The notes under the pieces were generated by a model, which searched no databases, was not told the DNA's origin, and saw only the letters and a program-made list of their open reading frames with translations. This document shows, in pieces, positions 6,753 to 13,365 of a DNA stretch of 13,365 nucleotides. This DNA comes from Thiopontia sp964416755 (GTDB lineage: Bacteria; Pseudomonadota; Gammaproteobacteria; GCF-002020875), in NCBI GenBank assembly GCA_964416755.1, contig CAYQFH010000074.1:1-13365 (forward strand), given 5' to 3'. The translations under genes and the position numbers were made by a program. How positions within the stretch are numbered: the stretch's first letter is position 1; each line of letters begins with the position of its first letter.

Positions 6753-7072
6753 TTCTCGATATCCTGAGCGGGATCTGTCTGGTCGGCGGTGGTGTAATTG
6801 GCATCATCGGCGGTATTGGGATCCACCTGTTCCCTGACTTCTACAGCCGCCAGCATGCCACCGGAGTGACTGACACACTTTGTGCCTTCCTGATTCTGCT
6901 TGGACTGGGGCTGCAGGCAGGTCTCACCATTGCCGCCTTCAAACTGGCTCTGGTTTTCTTGCTACTGTTCTTCACCAGTCCCACTGCATCACACGCACTG
7001 GCGCAGGCAGCCATGCACAGTGGGCTCAAGCCGCTATTGGCTGGAGATGAAGAGAAGGAGGAGAAGCAGTGA
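6749..7072 (+). CDS. mrpG: Na+/H+ antiporter subunit G (MrpG/MnhG)
   Basis: This 107-residue protein has three predicted membrane helices and a charged C-terminal tail (GDEEKEEK). The signature between helices 1 and 2, FPDFYSRQHATGVTDTL (residues 28-44), matches the PD-x-Y-x-R-x-HA region of MnhG proteins, with the TGVTDT portion slightly different from the common TKADT form. MrpE, F and G form a small module packed against the MrpA C-terminal region in known Mrp structures, and here the next gene encodes that region separately. It overlaps mrpF by 4 nt and the following gene by 4 nt (GTGA). Confidence 0.93.
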   Translation: MILDILSGICLVGGGVIGIIGGIGIHLFPDFYSRQHATGVTDTLCAFLILLGLGLQAGLTIAAFKLALVFLLLFFTSPTASHALAQAAMHSGLKPLLAGDEEKEEKQ

Positions 7073-7641
7073 TTGAAATTATCATCAATCTGACCCTGCT
7101 GGCCCTTCTGGCGATCACTGCAGTGGCGATTGTACGCATTACCAATCTATTCGCGATTATCATGCTGTTTGGCATCTTCAGCTTTCTCTCTGCTGGCCTG
7201 TTCGTTGTGATGGATGCGGTCGATGTGGCCTTCACCGAAGCGGCGGTTGGTGCAGGAATCTCCACGGTGTTAATGCTGGCAACACTGGCGTTGACCAAGG
7301 ACCATAAAGAGAAGTCACCTTCACACCGTCCCTGGTTGCCACTGTTGGTTGTGATTGTCACTGGCTCAGCACTTGTCTACGGAACCTGGGATATTGCTCC
7401 ATTTGGCTCCCCGGATGCACCCGCGCAAACGCACGTCGCCCCCGATTATCTTGCGCGATCGATACCCGATACCGGAGTGCAGAATGTTGTCACCTCCGTC
7501 CTGGCCAGCTATCGTGGCTTTGATACTCTAGGTGAGGTTACCGTGGTCTTTACTGCAGGTGTGGCCGTGATGCTGCTGATTGGTGGCCGACGCAGAAAAG
7601 CCGCTGTTGAAGAGCAGAAAGGAGCGCAGGATGACGCATAA
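7069..7641 (+). CDS. MbhD/MbhE-like protein, stand-alone counterpart of the MrpA C-terminal region (DUF4040)
   Basis: This 190-residue membrane protein starts at GTG 7069, preceded by a strong AAGGAGG with a 7-nt spacer. The N-terminal half has three helices ending in VDVAFTEAAVGAGIST (residues 51-66), the DUF4040/MbhD signature, with Glu57 in the membrane. The C-terminal half has one helix near residues 89-105, a periplasmic loop, and NVVTSVLASYRGFDTLGEVTV (from residue 139), the MbhE motif, with Asp152 and Glu156 leading into the last helix. These carboxylates correspond to acidic residues in the C-terminal part of MrpA that mutagenesis in Bacillus has linked to antiport. In canonical operons this region is fused to a NuoL-like domain as MrpA; here it is a separate gene, as in Mbh/Mbx-type complexes. 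The last 11 nt overlap mrpB. Confidence 0.87.
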   Translation: MIEIIINLTLLALLAITAVAIVRITNLFAIIMLFGIFSFLSAGLFVVMDAVDVAFTEAAVGAGISTVLMLATLALTKDHKEKSPSHRPWLPLLVVIVTGSALVYGTWDIAPFGSPDAPAQTHVAPDYLARSIPDTGVQNVVTSVLASYRGFDTLGEVTVVFTAGVAVMLLIGGRRRKAAVEEQKGAQDDA

Positions 7642-8050
7642 TCTTATTCTGCGGGTCGTTTCCAAGTCACTGATCCCACTAATCATTCTCTTTGCGCTCT
7701 ATGTGCAGTTTCACGGCGACTTCGGGCCCGGGGGTGGCTTCCAGGCCGGTGTGATCATGAGTGCAGCCATTATCCTCTATGCGCTGATATTCGGGCTCGA
7801 TGCCGCCGAGCAGGTGATTCCACCACAACTGTTGCGTATCTTGGCCAGCCTTGGCGTAGTCATCTACGCAGGAGTCGGCGTCGCATCCCTCTTTTTCGGA
7901 GGCACCTACCTCAACTACTCGGTATTTTCCGATAACCCGGTTGCCGGGCAGCATATCGGCATTCTGTTGGTTGAGCTCGGCGTTGGGATTACGGTCTTCT
8001 CCGTCATGCTGATCATCTATTTCACCTTTGCAAGCAGGTCCAGACCCTAA
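7631..8050 (+). CDS. mrpB: Na+/H+ antiporter subunit B (MrpB/MnhB)
   Basis: This 139-residue protein has four predicted membrane helices, the standard MnhB layout. The signature HGDFGPGGGFQAGVI (residues 28-42) is the conserved glycine-rich loop and helix start of the family. The ATG at 7631 is chosen over the ATG at 7580 because AAAGGAG precedes it at good spacing and the upstream extension would lie inside the previous gene's charged tail. In Mrp complexes MrpB packs beside the MrpA tail, which fits its position after the MbhD/MbhE-like gene. The stop and the mrpC start share one base (TAATG). Confidence 0.93.
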   Translation: MTHNLILRVVSKSLIPLIILFALYVQFHGDFGPGGGFQAGVIMSAAIILYALIFGLDAAEQVIPPQLLRILASLGVVIYAGVGVASLFFGGTYLNYSVFSDNPVAGQHIGILLVELGVGITVFSVMLIIYFTFASRSRP

Positions 8051-8406
8051 TGGATTTCATCATCGGTCACTACAACTATTGGGTTGCCATCTTTCTGATG
8101 ATGGTGGGCTTTTACACCATTATCAGCCGAGGTAATCTGGTCAAAAAGATTGTGGGTCTGAACATCTTTCAGGTCTCGGTCTTTATGCTCTACATCAGCA
8201 TGAGTACTGTGCACGGTGCCGCCGCCCCGATCATTGCAGAGGGGGTCACCAGCTACTCCAACCCCTTGCCCCATGTGTTGATCCTCACCGCTATTGTGGT
8301 CGGTGTTGCCACTACCGCACTGGGTCTGGCACTGGTTGTCAGAATCAAGGAGGCCTACGGCACCATTGAAGAAGACGAAATCCACAGGCAGGACCATTCA
8401 CTATGA
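8050..8406 (+). CDS. mrpC: Na+/H+ antiporter subunit C (MrpC/MnhC, NuoK-like)
   Basis: This 118-residue protein has three transmembrane helices and is homologous to complex I subunit NuoK. Family motifs include KIVGLNIFQVSVFMLYI (residues 33-49) in helix 2 and NPLPHVLILTAIVVGVA (residues 71-87) in helix 3, where most MrpC proteins have a Gln in the position of His75. MrpC sits between the MrpA-tail module and the MrpD-type channel and helps form the continuous polar axis in the membrane. The start is fixed by the one-base overlap with mrpB, and the stop overlaps mrpD by 4 nt (ATGA). Confidence 0.94.
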   Translation: MDFIIGHYNYWVAIFLMMVGFYTIISRGNLVKKIVGLNIFQVSVFMLYISMSTVHGAAAPIIAEGVTSYSNPLPHVLILTAIVVGVATTALGLALVVRIKEAYGTIEEDEIHRQDHSL

Positions 8407-9881
8407 TGCTGGAACATTCGAGCATTCTGCTGGTAGTCATACCACTGATTTTTGCGCCGGTTATCGCCATCCTGCCACGTGGGCGTCTATCCTGGTTGGC
8501 TACACTGATAGTCACCATTACCTGTGCACTGTTGGCCACTGTGCAGCTGGCCGCAGTTGTCGACGGTAGTGTCATCAGCTACGAGCTGGGTGGATGGGCT
8601 CCACCGTGGGGAATCGAGTACCGAATCGATGCGCTGAATGCCTTTATGGCGTTGATCGTCTCCGTAATTGCTGCAATCACCCTGCCCTATGCGCTGTTGA
8701 GTGTAGAGCAGGAGATTGCCGAGGAGCAGATCCCGCTCTTCTATAGTGCCTTCCTGCTCTGCTTTACCGGCTTGCTGGGCATTGCTCAAACCGGCGATCT
8801 CTTCAATGTGTTTGTCTTCCTCGAGATCTCTTCGCTCTCCACCTATGCCTTGATCAGCATGGGGCGGAAGCGTCAGGCACTAACCTCGGCCTACCAGTAC
8901 CTGATCATGGGTACGATCGGCGCGACCTTCTTTCTCATCGGTGTAGGGCTGATCTATTCGGCAACCGGCACACTCAACATGATGGATCTGGCAGCACGTC
9001 TGCCACTGGTGGCCGAGATGAAGACGGCCCAGACCGGTTTCGCCTTCATCATGATCGGCTTCGCCCTCAAACTGGCGATCTTCCCGCTGCACCTCTGGCT
9101 GCCAAACGCCTATACCTACGCGCCTTCGGCAATCAGCGTATTCCTGGCCGCGACAGCCACCAAAGTCGCACTCTATGTGATGCTACGGGTTCTGTTTACC
9201 ATCTTCCCGGATAGCTTTATCTCCTCCAGCCCGACCGGAGATCTCTTTATTGTCTCAGGATTGGCAGCAATCATCATCGCCTCCATCTCTGCGGCCTACC
9301 AGTGGAATGTCAAAAGCCTGCTGGCCTACTCCAGCGTGGCACAGATTGGCTACATGGCGCTCGGTATTGGATTGGGCTCTGCCATGGGTGTGACCGCTAC
9401 GATTGTTCATCTGTTCAACCATGCGTTGATGAAAGGGGCACTCTTCATGGCTGTCGGCGCTCTAGTCTACCGCGTCGGTGCCTGCTACATTGAGGACTTC
9501 CGTGGTCTGGCACGACAGATGCCGTGGACCTTCGGCGCCATTGTTATTGGTGGTCTAAGCCTCATCGGTGTGCCGGGTACGGCAGGCTTCATCAGTAAGT
9601 GGTACCTGGTGTTGGCAGCGCTGGAGCAGGAGGCGTGGCTGGTGGTTGGCGTGATTCTGATTGGATCACTGATCGCGGTGGTCTATGTGGGGAAAATTCT
9701 GGAAGCACTCTATTTCACATCCACAAAAAAGAACACCGCTTCGATCCAGGAAGCGCCACTGCTACTGCTCATACCAACCTGGATACTGGTGCTGGCCAAT
9801 GTCTATTTCGGTCTGAATACGGAGTTCTCATTGGGTATGGCTGAGCTGGCTGTAGAAGCATTGGGAGTAAACACACCATGA
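8403..9881 (+). CDS. mrpD: Na+/H+ antiporter subunit D, first copy (MrpD/MnhD)
   Basis: This 492-residue, roughly 14-helix protein belongs to the proton-translocating NuoL/M/N family. The key charged residues of the antiporter fold are present: Glu141 in FVFLEISSLSTY (helix 5), Lys223 in FALKLAIFPLHLWLP (broken helix 7), Lys254 in ATATKVALYVM (helix 8), His336 and Lys344 in helices 11-12, and Lys399 in GFISKWYL. Glu141 and Lys223 match residues shown to be needed for antiport in Bacillus MrpD (Glu137 and Lys219 there). The sequence YTYAPSAISVFLAATATK is typical of MrpD rather than NuoM. Position directly after mrpC is the canonical one, so this copy is the best candidate for the orthodox MrpD. 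The stop overlaps the next gene by 4 nt. Confidence 0.93.
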   Translation: MMLEHSSILLVVIPLIFAPVIAILPRGRLSWLATLIVTITCALLATVQLAAVVDGSVISYELGGWAPPWGIEYRIDALNAFMALIVSVIAAITLPYALLSVEQEIAEEQIPLFYSAFLLCFTGLLGIAQTGDLFNVFVFLEISSLSTYALISMGRKRQALTSAYQYLIMGTIGATFFLIGVGLIYSATGTLNMMDLAARLPLVAEMKTAQTGFAFIMIGFALKLAIFPLHLWLPNAYTYAPSAISVFLAATATKVALYVMLRVLFTIFPDSFISSSPTGDLFIVSGLAAIIIASISAAYQWNVKSLLAYSSVAQIGYMALGIGLGSAMGVTATIVHLFNHALMKGALFMAVGALVYRVGACYIEDFRGLARQMPWTFGAIVIGGLSLIGVPGTAGFISKWYLVLAALEQEAWLVVGVILIGSLIAVVYVGKILEALYFTSTKKNTASIQEAPLLLLIPTWILVLANVYFGLNTEFSLGMAELAVEALGVNTP

Positions 9882-11350
9882 GCGCCGAACAGTTGATGTT
9901 GCTCACCCTTCTGCTGCCCCTTCTGGGTGGTATAGGAGTTCTTGTTACAGGACATTCGCCCAATCTTCGCGAGACGGTAACCCTGGTGACCGCTTCACTG
10001 ACCGCAGTGTTGGTGCTGATGATTGCAGAGCGCTTTATGGGTGGAGAGGAGTTCTCTCTAATCGTAGGAGAGGTGGTTCCAGGTATCACCATCGCCTTCA
10101 AGCTGGAAGCCTCGGGGATGATCTTTGCACTGGTGGCCGGCCTGCTGTGGATTGTCACCTCAATCTACGCCATTGGCTATATGCGTGGTCACAATGAAGA
10201 GAATCAGACCCGTTTCTTCGCAGCCTTTGCAGTAGCGATCTCCTGTGCACTCGGTATCGCTTTTTCCGCTAACCTCTTTACCCTGTTCCTTTTCTATGAG
10301 TTGTTGACCCTCTCAACCTATCCTCTGGTTGCGCATAGCGGTACCGATGAGGCGAAGCAGGGGGCGCGTGTCTATCTGGGGCTGCTGCTGGGCACCTCCA
10401 TTGGACTGTTGCTGCCAGCAATTATCATCACCTGGATGGTCACCGGTACGGTTGACTTCCAGCAGGGCGGCATACTGGCAGGCAAGCTCGACCCCGCCTG
10501 GGCCGGGCTGCTCTTCGCGTTGTTCCTGTTTGGTGTGGGCAAGGCGGCACTGATGCCATTTCACCGCTGGTTGCCTTCGGCAATGGTGGCTCCAACCCCG
10601 GTCAGTGCACTGCTGCACGCCGTAGCAGTGGTCAAGGCAGGCGTATTCACCCTGTTCAAGGTGAGCTCCCAAATCTTCGGTAGCGAATATATCCTCAGTA
10701 ATGATGTGACCGGTGTACTGGTCTGGGCAGCAGCGATCACAATCCTGTTGGCCTCGTTGATTGCGATGACCAAGGACAACCTCAAGGCGCGATTGGCTTA
10801 CTCTACTGTGAGCCAGCTCAGCTATATCGCGATGGGTGCGATGCTGGCCAGCAAGAGTGCATTTATCGGTGCCACTATGCATATCGCCATGCATGCCTTC
10901 TCCAAGATCACCCTGTTCTTTGCTGCAGGTGCCATCTTTGTCGTCACCCACAAGAAACTGGTGAGTGAGTTGGATGGCCTAGGCCGTGCGATGCCGATCA
11001 CCTTTGGTGCATTTCTCATTGGTACGCTGAGTATTATCGGTCTGCCTCCATTCGGTGGCCTCTGGAGTAAGTGGTATCTCGCTACGGGTGCAGTAGAGGC
11101 CGGGCAGCTGATGCTGTTGGGTGTATTGATGGTCAGTACGCTGCTCAATATCGTCTATCTGCTGCCAATCCCGATTCGCGCCTTCTTCGCTACCCCTGCG
11201 GGTGGTACGCACTATAGTGCCGTGAAAGAGGCGCCGATGACCATTCTGTTGGCAATGACGATCACCTCGCTGATCAGTATTGCACTCTTCTTTAACCCCG
11301 ACATGCTCTATCAGCTGGCATCAGAGGCAGCCGGAGGAGTCTCACCATGA
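9878..11350 (+). CDS. Second NuoL/M/N-type antiporter subunit (MrpD-like, D')
   Basis: This 490-residue multi-helix protein is of the same fold as the preceding subunit but clearly diverged from it. The channel residues are kept: Glu141 in FLFYELLTLSTYPL, Lys222 in GVGKAALMPFHRWLP, Lys253 in HAVAVVKAGVFTLF, His335, His339 and Lys343 in the HIAMHAFSKITLFF helix, and Lys398 in GLWSKWYL. The N-terminal section has AIGYMRGHNEENQTRFFAAF (residues 98-117), resembling the NuoL/MrpA-type antiporter N-terminal region, so it may take the place of the missing MrpA N-terminal half. It starts within the mrpD stop (ATGA) with GGGAG upstream. Its stop overlaps the following small gene by 4 nt. Which ion pathway it provides cannot be decided from sequence. 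Confidence 0.9.
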   Translation: MSAEQLMLLTLLLPLLGGIGVLVTGHSPNLRETVTLVTASLTAVLVLMIAERFMGGEEFSLIVGEVVPGITIAFKLEASGMIFALVAGLLWIVTSIYAIGYMRGHNEENQTRFFAAFAVAISCALGIAFSANLFTLFLFYELLTLSTYPLVAHSGTDEAKQGARVYLGLLLGTSIGLLLPAIIITWMVTGTVDFQQGGILAGKLDPAWAGLLFALFLFGVGKAALMPFHRWLPSAMVAPTPVSALLHAVAVVKAGVFTLFKVSSQIFGSEYILSNDVTGVLVWAAAITILLASLIAMTKDNLKARLAYSTVSQLSYIAMGAMLASKSAFIGATMHIAMHAFSKITLFFAAGAIFVVTHKKLVSELDGLGRAMPITFGAFLIGTLSIIGLPPFGGLWSKWYLATGAVEAGQLMLLGVLMVSTLLNIVYLLPIPIRAFFATPAGGTHYSAVKEAPMTILLAMTITSLISIALFFNPDMLYQLASEAAGGVSP

Positions 11351-11601
11351 CCTCAACGACAGAAAAGAAGTATCTGTTTGATGACCCCAATAATGTAGAT
11401 CGCCTGCTACGGGCGTTCTATGCGCTCTGCATCCTGCTGGTGGTGGTCGACTTTTTCGTCCATCGGCACATCATGACGGCATGGGAAGAGCTGCCTGCCT
11501 TCTATGCAATCTATGGTTTTGTCGCCTGTGTGGTGCTGGTGGTACTGGCCAAGATCATGCGCAAATATGTGATGCGCGGGGAGGAGTATTACGATGATTG
11601 A
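11347..11601 (+). CDS. Small two-helix membrane protein of the Mrp operon, function unknown
   Basis: This 84-residue protein has a hydrophilic N-terminus (KKYLFDDPNNVDR, residues 8-19), a helix at about residues 20-38 containing Asp35, a short polar hairpin (HRHIMTAWEELP, residues 39-50), a second helix at about 51-70, and a charged tail. It is real: GGAGGAG lies 7 nt upstream of the ATG, it overlaps the genes on both sides (4 nt and 8 nt), and its composition is that of a membrane protein. It matches none of MrpA-G that I know. I recall similar short 'hypothetical' proteins in related Mrp operons but cannot verify that. Its place between two antiporter-like subunits suggests a structural subunit or assembly factor that bridges them. 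Confidence 0.85.
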   Translation: MTSTTEKKYLFDDPNNVDRLLRAFYALCILLVVVDFFVHRHIMTAWEELPAFYAIYGFVACVVLVVLAKIMRKYVMRGEEYYDD

Positions 11602-13297
11602 GATGCCTCCATTCCTGATCTTTTTCCTGGCGGCTCTGCTGATTCCCTTTACTTCAGGGATGATGCGTAATGCACTGTTGCTGGCCACACCGGTGGTTGC
11701 GGCGCTGAACATCCTGCTCAACATCGAGACCGGGGCCTTGGCAACCTATTCGATACTGGAGTTTGAGCTGACTTACCTGCGGGCCGACAAGCTTAGCCTG
11801 CTCTTCTCTTACCTGTTCTGCCTTGCCAGCCTGATCGCAACCATCTTTGCTCTGCACGTCAACGATAGAAAGCAGCAGATCGCCGGATTGATCTATGCCG
11901 GTAGTGCGTTGGGTGCCGTGTTTGCCGGTGACTTTATCACCCTCTTTATCTTCTGGGAGCTGCTGGCGATCAGCTCGGTCTTCTTCATCTGGTCACGCGG
12001 CACTGAGCGTGCGGTCAGCGCCGGAATGCGCTATCTGGTCTTCCAGGTGCTTTCGGGCGTGCTGTTGTTGGCCGGTGCACTGATCTATTCACAGGAGAGT
12101 GGCTCACTCGCCTTTGACCACATCGGACTGCAGAGCCCTGCAGGTTGGTTGATCCTGATCGCCTTCGGTATCAAGAGTGCATTCCCCTTCCTCCACGGTT
12201 GGCTGACCGATGGCTATCCCGAAGCGACTCCGACCGGAACCGTGTTCCTCTCCGCCTTCACCACCAAAGTGGCTGTCTATGCGTTGGCGCGTGGCTTTGC
12301 AGGTGAAGAGATTCTGGTCTATATCGGTGTCACCATGGCCTGTTTCCCGATCTTCTATGCGGTCATCGAGAATGACCTGCGCAAGGTGCTCTCCTACAGT
12401 CTGATCAACCAGGTTGGCTTTATGGTGACCGGTATCGGTATCGGCACTGCGTTGGCACTGAATGGTGCGGTAGCGCACGCCTTCAGTGATGTGATCTTCA
12501 AGGGGTTGCTGTTTATGACCATGGGTGCGGTTCTGCATCGCGTGGGTCACGTCAATGGTTCTGATCTCGGTGGGCTCTACAAGACCATGCCCAAGACCAC
12601 GGTGCTCTGTATCGTGGGTGCGATGTCGATCTCAGCCTTCCCGCTATTCAGTGGTTTCGTCAGTAAATCGATGGTGATGGCCGCGATGCTGGAGGATAAC
12701 TACGATTACCTGTGGCTGCTGATGCTGTTTGCCTCAGCCGGTGTATTCCACCATGCAGGTATCAAGATCCCCTACTTTGCCTTCTTTGCCCACGACTCCG
12801 GCCTGAGGCCACAGGAGGCACCCACCAATATGCTGGTTGCGATGGGGCTTGCTGCTGTTGTCTGTCTCTTTATCGGTATGCAGCCGCAGTATCTCTATGC
12901 ACTGCTGCCCTGGGAGGTCACCTACTGGCCCTATGACCTAACCCATGTGCTCACGCAGCTGCAGTTGCTCTTCTTCTCTGCACTGGCATTTGTCTGGCTC
13001 AACAAGCAGGGGCTCTATCCGCCTGAGCTGCGCTCAGTCAATCTCGATGTTGAATGGATCTATCGCAAATTGGTGCCTGCGGGCGTCCAATTGGGTGTGA
13101 GCAAATTGAGCTATGCAAAAAGCAGTGTGAGTGAGGCTGCCATGGAGCCAGCCAAAGCAGCCCGTCATATGCTTGGTCAAACGGCTGTTGCCAGATACCA
13201 CAAGTCCGAAGACAGCTGGCCGACGGGTAGTATGGTGTTCTGGATCTCTATCACACTGGTTGCCTACCTGCTACTGGATATCTTCGTATACCTTTAG
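11594..13297 (+). CDS. Third NuoL/M/N-type antiporter subunit with C-terminal arm (MrpD-like, D'')
   Basis: This 567-residue protein is the longest antiporter-like subunit here. The start overlaps the previous stop (ATGATTGA) and is preceded by GGAGGAG at a 7-nt spacing. Antiporter-fold residues are visible: Glu122 in FIFWELLAISSVFF, Lys194 in FGIKSAFPFLHGWL, Lys225 in TTKVAVYAL, His295 and Lys303 in helices 11-12, and Lys358 in GFVSKSM; Lys391 sits in HHAGIKIPYFAFF. After the core, LDVEWIYRK (residues 484-492) leads into about 50 mostly polar or amphipathic residues and a final hydrophobic helix (residues 546-567). That layout recalls the lateral helix and anchor of NuoL/MrpA. It is the last gene of the operon, with no coding sequence after it in the window. 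It may be the distal subunit of the complex. Confidence 0.9.
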   Translation: MIEMPPFLIFFLAALLIPFTSGMMRNALLLATPVVAALNILLNIETGALATYSILEFELTYLRADKLSLLFSYLFCLASLIATIFALHVNDRKQQIAGLIYAGSALGAVFAGDFITLFIFWELLAISSVFFIWSRGTERAVSAGMRYLVFQVLSGVLLLAGALIYSQESGSLAFDHIGLQSPAGWLILIAFGIKSAFPFLHGWLTDGYPEATPTGTVFLSAFTTKVAVYALARGFAGEEILVYIGVTMACFPIFYAVIENDLRKVLSYSLINQVGFMVTGIGIGTALALNGAVAHAFSDVIFKGLLFMTMGAVLHRVGHVNGSDLGGLYKTMPKTTVLCIVGAMSISAFPLFSGFVSKSMVMAAMLEDNYDYLWLLMLFASAGVFHHAGIKIPYFAFFAHDSGLRPQEAPTNMLVAMGLAAVVCLFIGMQPQYLYALLPWEVTYWPYDLTHVLTQLQLLFFSALAFVWLNKQGLYPPELRSVNLDVEWIYRKLVPAGVQLGVSKLSYAKSSVSEAAMEPAKAARHMLGQTAVARYHKSEDSWPTGSMVFWISITLVAYLLLDIFVYL

Positions 13298-13324
13298 TTC
13301 ACCCTTCACATCACAAAATCCTCA

Positions 13325-13344
13325 TGGCCTGGTGCTATAGGCCA
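13325..13344 (+). other. Small inverted repeat after the Mrp operon
   Basis: TGGCCT and AGGCCA pair perfectly around an 8-nt loop, 27 nt beyond the last operon stop. No T-run follows (CCCCCGAAG comes next), so it is at best an unusual terminator. The remaining bases to the window end show nothing else. Confidence 0.3.
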
Positions 13345-13365
13345 CCCCCGAAGATGAAAATCGGT

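Noticed and set aside
5908..13297. Respiratory complex I (nuo) or membrane-bound hydrogenase operon
   Set aside because: The NuoL/M/N- and NuoK-like genes are accompanied by MrpB, E, F and G signatures, and no peripheral-arm, Fe-S or NiFe subunits are present in the window.

Overview
The window looks like a chromosomal segment of a gammaproteobacterium, possibly an autotrophic or sulfur-oxidising one. That placement is inferred from overall protein style, moderate GC and the gene families present; there is no marker gene to prove it. A run of 100 N (5468-5567) shows that this is a draft scaffold.

Left block (1-3951, + strand): the 3' part of a periplasmic membrane fusion (adaptor) protein, overlapped by a complete RND-type inner-membrane efflux pump. 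Together they form an export pair; the outer-membrane channel is not in the window.

Middle block (3948-5777, - strand): an uncharacterised cysteine-rich protein (tentatively the DUF6901 family) whose stop codon interlocks with the RND stop; a short lipoprotein ORF that looks like the 5' remnant of a Sco1/SenC copper chaperone gene; a complete PCu(A)C periplasmic copper chaperone with a perfect metal-binding motif; the assembly gap; and the 5' part of a DUF2946-like secreted protein. PCu(A)C, Sco and DUF2946 genes commonly occur together and supply copper to cytochrome oxidase. Here the Sco member appears broken.

Right block (5908-13297, + strand): a ten-gene, tightly overlapping operon for an Mrp/Mnh-type multisubunit Na+(K+)/H+ antiporter. 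The order is mrpE, mrpF, mrpG, a stand-alone MbhD/MbhE-like protein (the counterpart of the MrpA C-terminal tail), mrpB, mrpC, then three different NuoL/M/N-type antiporter subunits with an 84-aa two-helix protein between the second and third. There is no fused full-length MrpA; its parts appear to be spread over separate genes. The operon reads away from the copper genes, and plausible sigma70-type promoters for both directions lie in the 5778-5907 intergenic region.

The most notable points are the non-canonical Mrp architecture (three antiporter-like subunits, split MrpA, an extra small subunit, and a NuoL-like C-terminal arm on the last subunit) and the Sco remnant behind an intact PCu(A)C gene. 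The window holds no RNA genes, CRISPR arrays or insertion sequences that I can see.
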